NCBI GenBank assembly: GCA_017399885.1
Contig: JAFQAU010000178.1
Coordinates: 1 to 40,606 of the forward strand
Direction: 5' to 3'
DNA: 40,606 nucleotides
Source of the DNA: Lachnospiraceae bacterium
Lineage (GTDB): Bacteria; Bacillota; Clostridia; Lachnospirales; Lachnospiraceae
Part shown: piece after piece, positions 24,669-33,086 of the stretch
Layout: each line of letters opens with the position of its first letter
How positions within the stretch are numbered: position 1 is the first letter of the stretch
The notes under the pieces: generated by a model
The model's database searches: none
Told to the model about the DNA's origin: nothing
What the model saw: only the letters and a program-made list of their open reading frames with translations
Position numbers and translations under genes: made by a program

Positions 24669-25835
24669 CTAAAGTAAAAATTTAGAAAATACATAGTTAC
24701 TAACATCTATTCCATAATCTGTAAGATATATTTTCTCATCTTCATAAATTAAAAGCTTTTGCTCAGCTAACTCTCTTAGCAAATCACCATATACCTCTTC
24801 CATGGATATTTGGAATCTCTTAAAAAATTCTTTCTTTGATACTCCACACATTCTTCGTAATCCCAAAAACATAAATTCACTTATCATATCCTCTTTACTT
24901 AGCACTTCTATATCGCATATCCGTTTTTCTCTAAAACCGGCATAAAGAATATATTGTTTTATATCACGTTTATTTTGGTATCTCTGATTATCAAGATAGG
25001 AAGAAGCACCAACTCCAATGCCAATATAGGGGACCCCCGTCCAATATGATGAATTGTGTTTGGACTCCATCCCATTTTTTGCGTAATTTGAAATTTCGTA
25101 TCTGCTATAGCCACTTTTCTCTAAAACTTCCTTGGTAAGCAGATACATTTTTCTCTCTGTCTCTTCATCTGGCAATAGGTGAAACATCTTTCCTCCTTCC
25201 CTATAATCCTCCCAAAATCTAGTTCCTTCCTCTACAATCAAACTATAAGAGGATATGTGTTCCGGTGATAAGTTAACTACATTTTCCAAGGACTTTTTAT
25301 AGTTTTCCAATGTTTGACCAGGTAACGCAGACATAACATCCACGTTAATATTATAAAATCCAACTTCTCTGGCCATTTTAAAACTATTCAAAAATTCTTC
25401 ATACGTATGTATCCTGCCTAAAACCTGTAATTCATCATTGTCTGTAGATTGTAAACCCATGCTTATTCGATTAATTCCAAACATTTTATAGGACATCCAT
25501 TTTTCCATTGTTACAGTTCCTGGATTTACCTCTAGTGTTATTTCTAATAACTCCTTATTTTGCACCTGAAATACATCATAAATAGCATTTAGAATATGTT
25601 CTATGTGCCCAGCTTCTAGTATAGAAGGTGTACCGCCACCAAAATATATGGTTTGTACTTCATAATATTTTGCATCTGTCTTATAACTTTCTATTTCTCT
25701 TATTAATGCTTCTACATATTCTTTTTGCACTTCTAGGGTTGCTGGCATAGACAAAAAATCACAATATGCACATTTTTTTATACAAAAAGGAATGTGTATA
25801 TAAATACCTAATGATTTTTTCATTGCTCCATGCAT
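24669..25835 (-). CDS. hemW: Radical SAM protein HemW
   Basis: HemW resembles oxygen-independent coproporphyrinogen oxidase but is a heme chaperone in studied bacteria. The [4Fe-4S] cysteines are in PFCIKKCAYCDF (C-x3-C-x2-C, about residues 18-25), followed by the SAM-binding YFGGGTPSIL and the conserved EVNPGTVT and ISMGLQS segments. The Cys in CxxxCxxC followed by Asp, not CxxxCxxCxC, favours HemW over HemN. I set the start at the ATG at 25835, which has GAGG 8 bases upstream; an ATG at 25859 lies inside the end of lepA, and one at 25823 gives the shortest conserved form. The gene follows lepA, a common arrangement in Firmicutes. Confidence 0.93.
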   Translation of the reverse strand: MHGAMKKSLGIYIHIPFCIKKCAYCDFLSMPATLEVQKEYVEALIREIESYKTDAKYYEVQTIYFGGGTPSILEAGHIEHILNAIYDVFQVQNKELLEITLEVNPGTVTMEKWMSYKMFGINRISMGLQSTDNDELQVLGRIHTYEEFLNSFKMAREVGFYNINVDVMSALPGQTLENYKKSLENVVNLSPEHISSYSLIVEEGTRFWEDYREGGKMFHLLPDEETERKMYLLTKEVLEKSGYSRYEISNYAKNGMESKHNSSYWTGVPYIGIGVGASSYLDNQRYQNKRDIKQYILYAGFREKRICDIEVLSKEDMISEFMFLGLRRMCGVSKKEFFKRFQISMEEVYGDLLRELAEQKLLIYEDEKIYLTDYGIDVSNYVFSKFLL

Positions 25836-25848
25836 GCCTTCAACCTCT

Positions 25849-27657
25849 CTATTCTTCATCCAGCTTTAATACACTCATAAATGCCTGTTGTGGTATTTCT
25901 ACATTTCCAACCTGACGCATACGTTTCTTTCCCTCTTTTTGCTTCTCTAGCAGTTTCTTTTTACGGGAAATGTCTCCACCATAACATTTTGCCAACACAT
26001 CCTTACGCATAGCCTTTACTGTTTCTCTGGCAATAACCTTACTTCCAATTGCCGCCTGAATTGGTATTTCAAATAAATGTCTTGGAATCTCAGTTTTTAA
26101 TTTTTCACACATTTTCCTTCCACGTTCATATGCAGTATCTGCATGTACAATAAATGATAATGCATCTACTTCTTCTTTATTAATTAGAATATCTAATTTT
26201 ACTAACTGGGAAGGCTCATAGCCTTTCATTTCATAGTCAAATGAAGCATATCCTCTAGAACGCGATTTTAAAGCATCAAAGAAATCGTATATAATTTCAT
26301 TCAGTGGCAAATCATATTTTAATAATGCTCTTGTAGTCTCTAAATATTCCATACCAAGATATACTCCACGCCTTTCCTGACACAAATTCATTATAGAGCC
26401 TACAAATTCTGTTGTAACCATAATTTCCGCTGTAACAATCGGCTCTTCCATATGATCAATTTCTGAAGGATCTGGTAGATTAGATGGATTCGTAATCTCA
26501 ATCATCTCACCATCCGTCTTATATACATGATAAATAACACTAGGCGCTGTTGTTACAATATCTAAATTATACTCACGCTCCAACCTCTCTTGGATAATTT
26601 CCAAGTGCAATAAGCCTAAAAATCCACATCTGAATCCAAAACCTAATGCGATAGATGTTTCTGGCTCAAACTGTAAGGATGCATCGTTTAATTGTAACTT
26701 TTCTAATGCATCTATTAAATCCGGATACTTTGCTCCATCTGCCGGATACATTCCACAGTAAACCATAGGATTCACTTTCTTATAACCTGGAAGTGGTTCC
26801 ATACATGGATTCTTTGCATCTGTAACCGTATCACCAACACGAGTATCCTTAACATTCTTCAAACTAGCTGTAATATACCCAACCATTCCGGCAGTTAATT
26901 CATCACATGGTATAAACTGACCTGCACCAAAGGTTCCAACTTCTACTACTTCTGCCTCTGCACCTGTTGCCATCATACGTATCTTGGTTCCCTTTCCTAC
27001 GCGACCATCAAAAACACGACAAAATACAATTACACCTTTGTAGGCATCATATAATGAATCAAAAATCAAGGCCTTAAATGGTTCGTCCAGCTCACCGCTT
27101 GGTGCTGGAATCTGTGCCACTATCTGTTCTAATACATCTTCAATGTTTAGCCCTTGTTTTGCTGAAATTAATGGTGCAAACTCTGTATCTAACCCTATAA
27201 TATCTTCTATTTCTGCTTTCACACGTTCTGGATCTGCACTTGGTAAATCAATCTTATTAATAACCGGTAAAATCTCTAAATTATGATCCAGTGCCAAATA
27301 ACAATTTGCCAGAGTCTGTGCCTCTATCCCCTGCGCTGCATCTACAATTAAAATTGCCCCTTCACAAGCGGCTAGGCTTCTTGACACTTCATAGTTAAAA
27401 TCTACATGTCCCGGTGTATCAATCAAATTAAATATATACTCTTCCCCATCCTTAGCTCTATATACAATTCTAACAGTTTGCGCTTTAATGGTAATTCCTC
27501 TTTCACGCTCCAACTCCATATTATCAAGAACCTGTGCCTGCATTTCTCTACTAGTAAGCAATCCTGTTTTTTCTATAATTCGATCTGCCAAAGTTGATTT
27601 TCCATGATCGATATGGGCTACAATACAAAAATTACGAATTTTACTCTGTTCTATCAC
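25849..27657 (-). CDS. lepA: Elongation factor 4 (LepA), ribosome-associated GTPase
   Basis: LepA is a translational GTPase that acts on paused or mis-translocated ribosomes. G1 is AHIDHGKST near residues 14-22, then [13 protein letters not shown]3 DTPGHVDF and G4 NKIDLP. The C-terminal LepA-specific domain ends with [21 protein letters not shown] start at the GTG at 27657, preceded at 7 bases by AAAGGAG, giving 602 residues, the usual LepA length. A TTG at 27690 would add 11 residues but places the ribosome site inside the gene. A good promoter is at 27767-27795. hemW follows directly. Confidence 0.97.
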   Translation of the reverse strand: MIEQSKIRNFCIVAHIDHGKSTLADRIIEKTGLLTSREMQAQVLDNMELERERGITIKAQTVRIVYRAKDGEEYIFNLIDTPGHVDFNYEVSRSLAACEGAILIVDAAQGIEAQTLANCYLALDHNLEILPVINKIDLPSADPERVKAEIEDIIGLDTEFAPLISAKQGLNIEDVLEQIVAQIPAPSGELDEPFKALIFDSLYDAYKGVIVFCRVFDGRVGKGTKIRMMATGAEAEVVEVGTFGAGQFIPCDELTAGMVGYITASLKNVKDTRVGDTVTDAKNPCMEPLPGYKKVNPMVYCGMYPADGAKYPDLIDALEKLQLNDASLQFEPETSIALGFGFRCGFLGLLHLEIIQERLEREYNLDIVTTAPSVIYHVYKTDGEMIEITNPSNLPDPSEIDHMEEPIVTAEIMVTTEFVGSIMNLCQERRGVYLGMEYLETTRALLKYDLPLNEIIYDFFDALKSRSRGYASFDYEMKGYEPSQLVKLDILINKEEVDALSFIVHADTAYERGRKMCEKLKTEIPRHLFEIPIQAAIGSKVIARETVKAMRKDVLAKCYGGDISRKKKLLEKQKEGKKRMRQVGNVEIPQQAFMSVLKLDEE

Positions 27658-27766
27658 ACTTTTCTCTCCTTTATGACTTTTTTGTTCCAATGTACCTGCG
27701 AGCTTTACTACATTAAACTGGTTTCAAAGCAAGCTTTCTGTAACTTTTCGGACACAATCTTTCCCT

Positions 27767-27795
27767 ATTATATCATATTTCCCTTATATAAACAA
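27767..27795 (-). promoter_or_regulatory. Promoter of lepA
   Basis: On the minus strand TTGTTT (27790-27795) and a perfect TATAAT (27767-27772) are 17 bases apart. Transcription would begin near 27760, about 100 bases before the GTG start of lepA, and could run through hemW, holA and the pyr genes to the terminator at 19312-19348. Confidence 0.65.
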
Positions 27796-27916
27796 GAATG
27801 GCCAAATAAGCATCACTGTTCAGATAGGGTTAATATAACTATTCATTGACAGGCTATGTGCTAGAAGCAAAAATGTGTGGGGCATCCAACCTAGCCGACC
27901 TGCTACGTTCAAAAAG

Positions 27917-27960
27917 AAAAAGGGTAGTTGAGAATTTATAAGATCCCTTCTACCCTTTTT
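27917..27960 (-). terminator. Intrinsic terminator downstream of metA
   Basis: AAAAAGGGTAG and CTACCCTTTTT form 11 perfect pairs around a 22-base loop. On the minus strand it is followed by CTTTTTG, and on the plus strand the T run is part of the stem, so it may act in both directions. It closes the transcript coming from ftsK through ligA and metA, about 160 bases after the metA stop. Confidence 0.75.
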
Positions 27961-28116
27961 ATTATAATAAATGAACAGTTCTGCTAACATAAACACCACC
28001 ATGCATGAAGCTTGCGTGTTTTCTATGGGGTGACGTCTTTTCGCAAAAAACGCTCAATGACATACTATAGGGCTAAGGGACTACCGCACCCAAATCGGGC
28101 TTGTATTCCCTAAGTT
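27961..28116 (-). other. Structured untranslated region between metA and its terminator
   Basis: No gene is supported here. On the minus strand CTTAGGGA and TCCCTTAG enclose an inner GCCC-GATTT-GGGT hairpin (about 28078-28115), and TTTTGCGAAAA forms a small hairpin near 28045. A 60-codon open frame at 27820-28002 runs straight through the terminator stem and is not credible. The stretch could be a 3' untranslated RNA, a small RNA ending at 27917, or an interspersed repeat. Confidence 0.35.
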
Positions 28117-29025
28117 TCATAGTAAATCGTAAGGTGTGACCTGATATACAAAATAATTCAACCAATTGGTATACAATGCGTTTGCATGGGAACGCCATGT
28201 AAGTTTAGGCTGATTATTACAATTATCATCAGGATAATAGTTCTTTGGAATAGCAATCTCAAGTCCTTTTCCCTTATCTCTTTTGTATTCCTCATCAAGT
28301 GTCAGCCTGTCATACTCCGGATGCCCCATCAAGAATATTTGCTTCCCTGTTTGATCAGAAACAATCAAGGCACCTGCTTCCTCGGAATCTGCCAGGATTA
28401 CCAACTCTTCTTTCTCCTTTATCTTATCAATTGGCGCTTCCGTATGTCTAGAATGTGGTGCCAAAAAACAATCATCAAAACCTCTTAGCAAAGGACTCTT
28501 TCTTTGCTTTACCTGATGCCAATATATTCCAAACATTTTATTTTCTAAATCTCTTTTTTCTATACCATAATGGTAATATAATCCCGCTTGTGCACCCCAA
28601 CATATATGCATAGTAGACGTAATGTTACTCTTTGACCACTCCATAATCCTGGTTAATTCCTCCCAATACGTTACATCTTCAAATTTCATTTGTTCTACTG
28701 GCGCACCTGTAATTATTAATCCATCAAACTTTTGATGCTTCACATCTTCAAATGTCAAATAAAACTTATCCAAATGACTTGCCGCCGTATTTTTCCCTAC
28801 ATAACTTGCTGTTGTCAAAAATGTGACATCAACCTGCAATGGTGTATTCGACAAGCTTCTTAATAGCTGTACTTCTGTTATCTCCTTTAATGGCATTAGG
28901 TTTAATATTACAATCTGTAGTGGTCGAATATCCTGTTGAATTGCACGTCCCTCATCCATTATAAATATATTTTCATTCTCCAGCACCTTCTTAGCTGGCA
29001 AGTTACTCTGTACTTTTATAGGCAT
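28117..29025 (-). CDS. metA: Homoserine O-acetyltransferase MetA (Glu111 type)
   Basis: MetA acylates homoserine at the entry to methionine synthesis. The 302-residue protein has the nucleophile Cys142 in HICWGAQAGLYYHYG, APHSRHTEAP with the active-site histidine, and MGHPEYD. Residue 111 in TGAPVEQMKFEDVTYW is Glu, which in the studied Bacillus cereus enzyme selects acetyl-CoA; succinyl-CoA enzymes have Gly there. So the product should be O-acetylhomoserine, the substrate of MetY (11003-12274). GGGGAG precedes the ATG. It has its own promoter inside the end of ligA (29059-29087). No S-box or T-box leader is visible. Confidence 0.95.
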   Translation of the reverse strand: MPIKVQSNLPAKKVLENENIFIMDEGRAIQQDIRPLQIVILNLMPLKEITEVQLLRSLSNTPLQVDVTFLTTASYVGKNTAASHLDKFYLTFEDVKHQKFDGLIITGAPVEQMKFEDVTYWEELTRIMEWSKSNITSTMHICWGAQAGLYYHYGIEKRDLENKMFGIYWHQVKQRKSPLLRGFDDCFLAPHSRHTEAPIDKIKEKEELVILADSEEAGALIVSDQTGKQIFLMGHPEYDRLTLDEEYKRDKGKGLEIAIPKNYYPDDNCNNQPKLTWRSHANALYTNWLNYFVYQVTPYDLL

Positions 29026-29058
29026 AATTACTCCCCACCTTTTTTGTTATGTTTTTTC

Positions 29059-29087
29059 ATGATACCATGTTACTATTTAAAAATCAA
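29059..29087 (-). promoter_or_regulatory. Probable metA promoter
   Basis: On the minus strand TTGATT (29082-29087) and TATCAT (29059-29064) are 17 bases apart. The -35 box overlaps the ligA stop codon. The resulting leader is about 27 bases, too short for a riboswitch. Confidence 0.45.
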
Positions 29088-31060
29088 CCAAACAATTCTA
29101 AAAACTGTTCCTCCGTAAGAACAGACACACCAAGCTCTTTAGCCTTTTTATTCTTAGATGAATTTGACTGACTATCATTATTTATTAAATAATTAGTTTT
29201 AGAGGATACCGTTCCTGTAACCTTTCCCCCTCTATCTTCTATATAAGCTTTTAACTCTTTACGATTACTAAATTTTTCCACAGACCCAGTTATTACAAAC
29301 TGTAATCCCACCATAGATTGTTCTTCCTCATTTACTTCTACATTCTTAAATTGCATCTCTTTTCTTAAATTGTTTATAATTTTAATATTTTTTTCCTTAG
29401 ACATATATGCACAAAAAGTTTCAGCAATAACCTGTCCAATTCCGTCAATCTCTATTAATTCTTCTATTTTTGCATTTATCATCCTATCTAAATCATTTTC
29501 ATAAGCTTTGCAAATTAGTTTTGCATTAGATAAACCAATATTGGAAATTCCAAGACTATAAATAAATTGTGGCATAGAAACTGTCCTGGCACGCTCAATG
29601 GATGCAACCATATTTTCAAAGGATTTATTTCCAAATCCTTCCATCTCTACTATTACATCCTTATAATTTTGCAAAGAGAATAAATCAGCCAATTCTTTTA
29701 CAATTCCTTTTCCAATCAACTTCTCTATAGTTGCCTCTGATAATCCTTCCACATTCATCGCATCTCTACTCATAAAATGAACAAAGGTTTTTACCTGCTT
29801 TGCTTGACAATCGGGATTATTGCAAACTAATACCTTTACTTCATTCTCCTGCTTTACACAAGTATTGGCACTACATACAGGGCATTTCTCAGGACAAGGT
29901 ACCATACCACTTCTTGTTTTATTTTCTGCAATTTGAGGAATAATCATATTTGCTTTGTATACAGTAATTTCATCCCCCAACCCCAATTCTAGTTTTTCCA
30001 TAATACTAATATTATGAAGGCTTGCTCTACTAACTGTAGTTCCTTCTAATTCTACAGGTGAAAATACTGCAATAGGATTAATAAGACCAGTTCTAGAAGC
30101 ACTCCATTCTACCTCTAATAATTTCGTTTCTGCAATTTCATCCTGCCACTTAAACGCAATGGAATCTCTTGGATATTTTGCAGTTGTTCCAAGACTTTTT
30201 CCATAAGCAATATCGTCATAGAGTAATACCAATCCGTCTGATGGTATATCATTTTCTGTTATTTGCTTAGAAAACCATTGTACCCCTTTTTCCATTGTCT
30301 CTCTAGTTACTATTTTTCTTTCTACTACATCAAATCCTTGTTTTTCTAACCATAACAATTGTTTCTTTCTAGAATTTTCAAAATCAGGTAAGTCTTCTCC
30401 TTGGTAGCTTACAAGAGAAAATGCGTAAAATTTTACATTTCTTTCCGCTGTTATTTGATTATTTAACTGTCTCACAGAACCACTACATAAATTTCTTGGA
30501 TTTTTATATTTTGTATTTGTATCCTTAATCTGCTCATTTATTTTTTCAAAGTCAGAATATGATATTACTGCTTCTCCTCTTAAAACCAAATCTCCCTTAA
30601 ACGGAATCTCTAATGGTAGATTTTTAAATACTTTTGCATTGTTTGTTATTACTTCTCCAATTTCCCCATTTCCTCTTGTTACAGCCTTTTTCAAACTTCC
30701 GCCTTCATAAGAAAGGACAATTGTTAACCCGTCCAGCTTCCAAGATAAAACCCCTTCTTTCTCTCCAATCCAACTCTCTAAGTCTGCTATTTCCTTTGTT
30801 TTATCTAACGAAAGCATTCTACTTGCATGTGCCTCTTTGGGTAGCTCACTTAATACCTCATATCCTACATTTTGTGTAGGACTATTTGCCAAAATAATTC
30901 CTGTCTCTTTTTCTAAAGCCACTAAATCATCATATAATTTATCATATTCATAGTTACTCATAATTTCCTTAGCATCTTGATAATAAGCTTTGGATGCCCT
31001 ATTTAAAAGTTCAACTATTTCTTTCATTTTTTTTCTTTTTTCTTCATATTGCTTTTCCAT
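29084..31060 (-). CDS. ligA: NAD-dependent DNA ligase LigA
   Basis: LigA seals nicks in DNA during replication and repair. The 658-residue protein has an N-terminal Ia domain (YYQDAKEIMSNYEYDKLYDD), the adenylated lysine at Lys108 in SWKLDGLTIVL, an OB fold, a zinc finger (CPEKCPVC and CNNPDC), helix-hairpin-helix repeats (IDGIGQVIAETF) and a C-terminal BRCT domain (GLQFVITGSVEKFSNRKEL). It departs from common LigA at motifs usually strict: KLDG replaces KIDG and TRGNGEIGE replaces TRGDGTTGE. It may be a lineage-specific form. A ribosome site AGGAG lies 9 bases before the ATG. The gene sits between rluF-like and metA genes. Confidence 0.95.
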   Translation of the reverse strand: MEKQYEEKRKKMKEIVELLNRASKAYYQDAKEIMSNYEYDKLYDDLVALEKETGIILANSPTQNVGYEVLSELPKEAHASRMLSLDKTKEIADLESWIGEKEGVLSWKLDGLTIVLSYEGGSLKKAVTRGNGEIGEVITNNAKVFKNLPLEIPFKGDLVLRGEAVISYSDFEKINEQIKDTNTKYKNPRNLCSGSVRQLNNQITAERNVKFYAFSLVSYQGEDLPDFENSRKKQLLWLEKQGFDVVERKIVTRETMEKGVQWFSKQITENDIPSDGLVLLYDDIAYGKSLGTTAKYPRDSIAFKWQDEIAETKLLEVEWSASRTGLINPIAVFSPVELEGTTVSRASLHNISIMEKLELGLGDEITVYKANMIIPQIAENKTRSGMVPCPEKCPVCSANTCVKQENEVKVLVCNNPDCQAKQVKTFVHFMSRDAMNVEGLSEATIEKLIGKGIVKELADLFSLQNYKDVIVEMEGFGNKSFENMVASIERARTVSMPQFIYSLGISNIGLSNAKLICKAYENDLDRMINAKIEELIEIDGIGQVIAETFCAYMSKEKNIKIINNLRKEMQFKNVEVNEEEQSMVGLQFVITGSVEKFSNRKELKAYIEDRGGKVTGTVSSKTNYLINNDSQSNSSKNKKAKELGVSVLTEEQFLELFG

Positions 31061-31177
31061 TGTTATAACTCCTATCTCCTTCCGTTTTTCCCGCCAAAAA
31101 TTCAGAATATCCTATGAAAAAAAACGTTACCACTACTAACATACATTATATAAATGCTGCTGTAGTGAAACGTCTTA

Positions 31178-31876
31178 TTATAGTAATTTCATTAGCTCTT
31201 CCAGTTCTGTACCCACAATTCTACGGTAAGTTCCTAACTTTAATCTCCCTAATCTTATATTCATAACACGAACTCGTTGCAATTCAACTACCCGATAATC
31301 AAAATATTCACACATTCGTCTAATCTGTCTGTTTAAGCCTTGGGTTAAAATAATACGAAATGTTCGATTTCCAATAGCTTCAATTTGACAGGGCCTTGTT
31401 ACCACATCCAAAATAGGGACGCCTTGCCCCATTGCACGTATAAACTCCGGTGTTATTTTTTTATTTACTGTAACAATATATTCTTTTTCGTGGTAATTAC
31501 TTCCACGCAGTATTTTATCCACCAATTCACCTTGATTGGTAAGTAAAATTAAACCTTCAGAATCCTTATCCAGCCTTCCTATAGGATAAATGCGCTTTCC
31601 ATAATTCAAATAATCAACAATATTATCCTTATCCTTCTTACTAGTTGTACACACAATTCCCTTAGGCTTATTAAAAGCAAGAAGAACTTTTTCCTCTTCT
31701 CTTTTTATATTTTTCCCATCGATCTGTATATTCTGTGTTGACAGTATTTTTTGTCCCATAAGAGCAATTTTCCCATCTATACTTACTCTTCCTGCCTCTA
31801 TTAGTCTATCCGCTTCTCTTCTTGAACATACGCCCACATCACTTAAATACTTATTCAAACGTATCTCCTGACACAT
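31178..31876 (-). CDS. 23S rRNA pseudouridine synthase, RluF/RsuA family
   Basis: This 232-residue protein has an N-terminal S4 RNA-binding domain (IRLNKYLSDVGVCSRREADR) and a pseudouridine synthase domain with the catalytic Asp103 in GRLDKDSEGLILLTNQGEL. The end TQGLNRQIRRMCEYFDYRV, with the Arg-Met-Cys order, resembles RluF (23S rRNA position 2604 in E. coli) more than RluB or RsuA, but the site is not certain. AAAGG lies 9 bases before the ATG. It follows the anchored protein gene by 35 bases and precedes ligA by 117 bases. Confidence 0.9.
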   Translation of the reverse strand: MCQEIRLNKYLSDVGVCSRREADRLIEAGRVSIDGKIALMGQKILSTQNIQIDGKNIKREEEKVLLAFNKPKGIVCTTSKKDKDNIVDYLNYGKRIYPIGRLDKDSEGLILLTNQGELVDKILRGSNYHEKEYIVTVNKKITPEFIRAMGQGVPILDVVTRPCQIEAIGNRTFRIILTQGLNRQIRRMCEYFDYRVVELQRVRVMNIRLGRLKLGTYRRIVGTELEELMKLL

Positions 31877-31911
31877 ACTTTCATACCTTTCTTCTATTCT
31901 TGTGTAATTTC

Positions 31912-32682
31912 TTATTCTATAGTAGACTCCTCTGTATCCGTTGTTTCTGTTTCTTCTTCTGAACCTTCTACTACTTCCTCTGTTGCCTCGGTATCTACCT
32001 GATCACTTCCACCATTTAAATTAGAATAAAACTCACGAAGCTCTGTATCCTGGTTGATTGCCTCTTCTAGCTTTCTATTTACTGTATCTATAATCTTTTT
32101 CACTTCTTGACTTTCATCTGCCTTTGAGATGAAATCATACATTTCCTGACTCATAGGACTCAAATCTATCTTTAACTGATTATTTTCATCTGTAATTATA
32201 TATAAACGATTTAAGCCTGGAGCTGCTGTTTCAATTCCTGTAAATTTCAATTCACAATATACATAAACTAAATAGCTCCCCTTCTCAAGCCCGTCAATAG
32301 TATAACTTTCCACATTCTTATACTCAGCAATTAATCTTTGTTTTGCCTGTAATTCTTCTATATCTATACTTTCCACATCTGTTACAATTTTTTCTAATTG
32401 TTGCAAATCACAAGTTAAAGTACTGCTTAAGTAACTTGCTACTAACTGACTTATCTCTTCTTGATTTGCCTCAAACTCACTAGCTTCTTCTTCTATTCCT
32501 GCATCTTCAATCAATGATGCCTCGTCATTTAATTCTGTAAACACATAAGGGTTCTCTGTAGCTTCCACTTTTTTAGGACCCTTATTTTCATTGGTAGGGG
32601 GCATTAATGATAGAGTTACCATTCCAATACACATAGTAAACATGGTAATTATAATTATAATTTTTTTATATTTGAATTTCAT
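31912..32682 (-). CDS. Membrane-anchored protein of unknown function
   Basis: The 256-residue product has one N-terminal hydrophobic segment after a KFKYKK start (residues 8-27) and no lipobox, so it is probably anchored with the bulk outside. A folded region of about 150 residues (SQLVASYLSSTLTCDLQQLE to VNRKLEEAINQDTELREFYS) has a helix-then-strand pattern like NTF2-type or related extracytoplasmic domains. The C-terminal 40 residues are almost entirely Glu, Thr, Ser and Asp. I do not recognise the family. GAGGAG precedes the ATG. It lies in the ftsK-to-metA transcription unit, between a DUF6472 gene and the pseudouridine synthase gene. Confidence 0.75.
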   Translation of the reverse strand: MKFKYKKIIIIITMFTMCIGMVTLSLMPPTNENKGPKKVEATENPYVFTELNDEASLIEDAGIEEEASEFEANQEEISQLVASYLSSTLTCDLQQLEKIVTDVESIDIEELQAKQRLIAEYKNVESYTIDGLEKGSYLVYVYCELKFTGIETAAPGLNRLYIITDENNQLKIDLSPMSQEMYDFISKADESQEVKKIIDTVNRKLEEAINQDTELREFYSNLNGGSDQVDTEATEEVVEGSEEETETTDTEESTIE

Positions 32683-32828
32683 CTATTTTCTCCTCGTCTT
32701 GTATTTCCTTTGGTTCTTCCGTACATCTTCCCGTGTATCATAACTTATTATAATTTTAGCACTGCCTTTTATTCTAACAAAAAGCCTACAACATTGCAAT
32801 ATCCTATTACCTTCCTTTGTTGTAACCG

Positions 32829-32857
32829 TAACAGGTCAGTCCACGGCTGAACTGTTA
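32829..32857. repeat. Complete copy of the TAACAGTTCAG interspersed palindrome
   Basis: TAACAGGTCAG (32829-32839) and CTGAACTGTTA (32847-32857) pair with one mismatch around the 7-base loop TCCACGG. The right arm is identical to the half-sites at 22202 and 24625. It lies 10 bases after the DUF6472 stop codon and has no T run, so it is not a classic terminator. Confidence 0.6.
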
Positions 32858-32867
32858 TGCAACCTTT

Positions 32868-33050
32868 TTACATTTGTTTTCTAACTATCTTGTATTCGTC
32901 CCCCATCCTAAAATATGGACATTCATAAAATGTGTCCGTCAAAAATCGCCCCATCTCATCCTGATCCAAATCAACATCACAGAAATAAGTTTCATATTCT
33001 TCATCATAAATATAATTCATGCATATATCACAATTTGTTTGTGCCACCAT
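32868..33050 (-). CDS. DUF6472 family small cysteine protein
   Basis: The 60-residue acidic protein contains CDICMNYIYDEEYETYFCDV, then LDQDEMGRFL, CPYFRMGDEY and a KIVRKQM tail, matching the DUF6472 family of short proteins common in Lachnospiraceae. Four cysteines (positions 7, 10, 24 and 44) could bind a metal ion. GGAGG lies 5 bases before the ATG. It is 36 bases after the second ATP-grasp gene and in the same transcription unit. Function unknown. Confidence 0.85.
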   Translation of the reverse strand: MVAQTNCDICMNYIYDEEYETYFCDVDLDQDEMGRFLTDTFYECPYFRMGDEYKIVRKQM

Positions 33051-33086
33051 TTTTTCCTCCTACATCAATTACAAAACATTTTTCTT

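Noticed and set aside
27820..28002. 60-codon minus-strand frame in the lepA-metA gap
   Set aside because: It reads straight through the perfect 11-bp stem of an intrinsic terminator and overlaps the lepA upstream region; no ribosome site is visible.
28078..28115. Possible T-box-like GGGTGCGGTA sequence near metA
   Set aside because: It lies after metA, not before it, and does not match the conserved T-box sequence or carry a specifier stem.
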